From Bordetella parapertussis (GTDB lineage Bacteria; Pseudomonadota; Gammaproteobacteria; Burkholderiales; Burkholderiaceae_C), in contig CAMCWS010000079.1 of the NCBI GenBank assembly GCA_945882755.1, forward strand, positions 1 to 9,129: a DNA stretch of 9,129 bases, read 5' to 3'. Every line of letters starts with the position of its first letter. Within the stretch, counting starts at the first letter, position 1. Shown one piece after another: positions 6,895-9,129 of the stretch. The translations under genes and the position numbers were made by a program. Below the pieces are notes generated by a model. It searched no databases and had not been told where the DNA came from. It saw only the letters and a list, made by a program, of their open reading frames with translations.

Positions 6895-9114
6895 ATGAAA
6901 AGCACTGACGTTTTGGAAGACTCGCCCTTAGGCGTGGAAGTTCTGCTGTCTGTGGCTGGCGTCAATTTCGAACCCAGCCAACAAACTTTAGAGCGTGCCA
7001 GAGCATTCGCGGAACCTTTTTTGTCCACGCAACAGTTGGACAACGGTGAAAACTGCTTGGTTCATGCAGACGCCTTGGCGGTATTGGTCAAGTCCTTGGG
7101 CGCATCGGACGATATGCAAGCCGCGTCTTATTTGGCTTTTGCGTGTGAGCACTTAAACAAGCCCCAAGAGTTGATTGACAAGGCCTTTGGTGCCAGCCAT
7201 GCTGCTTTGGCCATGGAAACCATGCGCTTGATGCAGTTGCAACGTCAAGCGCAAACCCGTGCAGCAAAAGATGTCCAAGGGCAAGTGCAAATTGAATTTG
7301 TCAGACGCATGTTGCTGGCTTTTTCAAGGGACTTGCGGGTGGTGGTTTTGCGATTGGCTTCACGTTTGCAAACTTTGCGCTATTTGCATGCACATAAAAA
7401 AACCGACTTAAACGATGTGGCCAAAGAGTCTTTGCTAGTCTTTGCACCCTTGGCCAATCGCTTGGGTATTTGGCAAATCAAATGGGAGATGGAGGACCTG
7501 GCTTTTCGCCTGCTGGAGCCCCAGACGTACAAGCAGGTGGCGGCTTGGTTGGAGGATAAGCGTGTCGAGCGAGAGGCCCAAGTAACGCAGTTGCGGCAAT
7601 CGCTTGCAGACCAATTGCTGGCACAAGGCATTGCTGCACAAGTACAGGGTCGGCCCAAGCACATCTACAGCATCATCAAAAAAATGCGCGGAAAGTCGCT
7701 GGACTTCTCACAAGTTCGCGACTTGCGTGCGCTCAGGGTGATTGTGGGCAATGTCGAAGACTGTTACCGCGTCTTGTCATGGGTGCATGCGCAGATGACC
7801 CCTTTAGAAAACGAGTTTGATGATTACATTGCCAAACCAAAGTCGAATGGCTACCAATCCTTGCACACCGTGGTGAGTGATGCCTTGGGGAGGGTGGTTG
7901 AAATCCAAATTCGCACCCACGCGATGCATGCGCATGCCGAGTTTGGCGTGGCAGCGCATTGGGCCTACAAAGAGGCAGGTACCAAGGGCTACTCAGGTTT
8001 GCAAGTGTCTGATGCTAGGGCCAAAAAAATGGCTGTTTTGCGTCAACTGCTGGCTTGGGAACGCGATTTGAACCAAGCCGCACATACCGACCCGAAAGCA
8101 AGCTCGGTGGAAGAGGACGACAAAATTTATGTGCTGACACCCCAAGCCGCTGTCGTTGAGTTGCCCGTTCATGCCACACCCGTCGACTTTGCCTACAGCC
8201 TGCACACCGACTTAGGACATCGCTGTCGAGGCGCGAAAGTCGATGGCCTCATGGTTCCGCTGTCTACCCTTTTGCGCAATGGACAAACGGTTGAAGTGAT
8301 CGTTGCCAAAGAGGGTGGCCCTTCTAGAGATTGGTTGAACCCTGAGTTGGGTTTTTTAAGTTCGCATCGGGCGAAAGCCAAGGTCAGGGCTTGGTTCAAC
8401 GCGCAGGTGGCAAGCCAAACCATGGCAAAAGGGCGAGAGTTGGTTGAGCGTCTTTTGCAGCGCGAAGGCAAAACCGCCTTGAAACTGGATGAACTGGCCG
8501 TGCAGTTGGGCTTTCCTGCTGCGGCGCAACTTTTTGAGGTCGTGGGCAAGGATGAGTTCTCGCTGAAAACCATCGAAACCTTTTTACGCCCCCCTGCGCC
8601 CTTGCTGGATGACGATGAGCGTCTCTTACGCAAAACCCAGCGCAGCAAAAGTCAATCGGCTCTTTCCGGCGTATTGGTCGTGGGGGTTGATTCATTGATG
8701 ACCCAATTGGCCAAATGTTGCAGGCCTGCGCCACCCGACACCTTGGGCGGCTTTGTCACGCGTGGAAAAGGGGTAAGTGTTCACCGCAGCAGTTGCAAAA
8801 ATTTCGTTCAGTTGTCAATGACTGCGCCGGATCGCGTGATACCAGTCGCATGGAGCGCGAGCAACCGAACTGATGCGCTTTACCCTGTGGACATACAAAT
8901 CGTTGCCAATGATCGACAAGGGCTGTTGCGTGATATCTCCGAAGTGTTTGCCAAGGACAAGATCAATGTGATTGGTGTGCAAACCCAATCTATCAAAGAA
9001 ACAGCGTGGATGACATTCACCGTGGAAGTAGGCGACGCTTCGAAATTGAACAAGGTACTCACGGTTGTCAAAGATGTCTTGGGTGTGCGAACTGCAAGGC
9101 GACATCTTGGCTAA
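6895..9114 (+). CDS. relA: RelA, ribosome-associated (p)ppGpp synthetase
   Basis: RelA makes (p)ppGpp from ATP and GTP or GDP when uncharged tRNA enters the ribosome, starting the stringent response. Numbered from the ATG (739 residues; E. coli RelA has 744), the N-terminal region lacks the HD hydrolase residues, so it should synthesise but not degrade (p)ppGpp. The synthetase domain shows GRPKHIYSIIKKM (252-264), RDLRALRVIV (275-284) and EFDDYIAKPKSNGYQSLHT (307-325); the acidic EFDD marks RelA rather than SpoT/Rel, which has a basic RxKD there. A TGS domain starts at DKIYVLTP (409), a CCHC zinc-finger-type domain has C608, C609, H630 and C634, and an ACT domain covers about 663-737. I prefer the ATG at 6895; a TTG at 6889 in frame adds two residues. 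Neither has a strong Shine-Dalgarno sequence (only GAG at 6881). A separate SpoT hydrolase is expected elsewhere in the genome. Confidence 0.96.
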   Translation: MKSTDVLEDSPLGVEVLLSVAGVNFEPSQQTLERARAFAEPFLSTQQLDNGENCLVHADALAVLVKSLGASDDMQAASYLAFACEHLNKPQELIDKAFGASHAALAMETMRLMQLQRQAQTRAAKDVQGQVQIEFVRRMLLAFSRDLRVVVLRLASRLQTLRYLHAHKKTDLNDVAKESLLVFAPLANRLGIWQIKWEMEDLAFRLLEPQTYKQVAAWLEDKRVEREAQVTQLRQSLADQLLAQGIAAQVQGRPKHIYSIIKKMRGKSLDFSQVRDLRALRVIVGNVEDCYRVLSWVHAQMTPLENEFDDYIAKPKSNGYQSLHTVVSDALGRVVEIQIRTHAMHAHAEFGVAAHWAYKEAGTKGYSGLQVSDARAKKMAVLRQLLAWERDLNQAAHTDPKASSVEEDDKIYVLTPQAAVVELPVHATPVDFAYSLHTDLGHRCRGAKVDGLMVPLSTLLRNGQTVEVIVAKEGGPSRDWLNPELGFLSSHRAKAKVRAWFNAQVASQTMAKGRELVERLLQREGKTALKLDELAVQLGFPAAAQLFEVVGKDEFSLKTIETFLRPPAPLLDDDERLLRKTQRSKSQSALSGVLVVGVDSLMTQLAKCCRPAPPDTLGGFVTRGKGVSVHRSSCKNFVQLSMTAPDRVIPVAWSASNRTDALYPVDIQIVANDRQGLLRDISEVFAKDKINVIGVQTQSIKETAWMTFTVEVGDASKLNKVLTVVKDVLGVRTARRHLG

Positions 9115-9129
9115 GCAGACTGCTGTTAG
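9111..9129 (+). repeat. Inverted repeat over the relA stop, cut by the window edge
   Basis: AGCAG (9114-9118) and CTGCT (9120-9124) are inverted around a single base, and CTAA (9111-9114) can pair with TTAG (9126-9129) with a small bulge. It begins in the stop codon and might be the start of a terminator, but no T tract is visible before the window ends. The tiny loop makes it weak evidence. Confidence 0.25.

Noticed and set aside
6895..9114. Possibility that this is SpoT or a bifunctional Rel
   Set aside because: The HD hydrolase residues are absent and the synthetase motif is EFDD, both RelA features.
1..9129. A mobile element, defence island or biosynthetic cluster
   Set aside because: Apart from one small regulator, every gene is a recognised housekeeping gene with intact motifs, and no transposase, integrase or target duplication is seen.

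Overview
The window looks like ordinary chromosomal backbone of a betaproteobacterium, most likely order Burkholderiales and near the Comamonadaceae. This rests on the protein sequences, the gene order serB-mfd facing away from ispD-ispF, a short RelA-type (p)ppGpp synthetase and a D-3-hydroxybutyrate dehydrogenase typical of polyhydroxybutyrate users. Genus assignment from sequence alone is not possible. Base composition looks even across the window, and I see no transposase, integrase, phage gene, tRNA, rRNA or CRISPR array.

Layout. Bases 1-93 hold a dispersed palindromic repeat whose right arm forms the last codons of serB. On the minus strand, mfd (transcription-repair coupling factor) is followed by serB (phosphoserine phosphatase) with a 4-base ATGA overlap. 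A 44-base gap carrying a symmetric -10-like palindrome separates mfd from the plus-strand pair ispD-ispF, which also overlap by ATGA. These two encode consecutive-pathway enzymes of the MEP isoprenoid route. A small minus-strand XRE-like regulator converges on ispF and overlaps its 3' end by 66 bases. Upstream of that regulator are a 10-bp inverted repeat that straddles its predicted promoter, and then a terminator for the next minus-strand gene, a D-3-hydroxybutyrate dehydrogenase. That gene diverges from relA, which fills the rest of the window and ends 15 bases before its edge.

How the genes relate. serB (serine synthesis), mfd (rescue of stalled RNA polymerase), ispDF (isoprenoids), bdhA (re-entry of 3-hydroxybutyrate into central metabolism) and relA (stringent response) are housekeeping genes rather than one pathway. 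The only gene without a clear role is the small DNA-binding regulator.

I found no convincing new multi-gene system. The observations most worth following up are the regulator's operator-like inverted repeat, its convergent overlap with ispF, the shared symmetric promoter between mfd and ispD with its six-codon leader, the repeat that ends serB, and a G-quadruplex-type tract in the first codons of mfd. No gene-free stretch exceeds 300 bases; the longest, 124 bases, lies between the regulator and the dehydrogenase.
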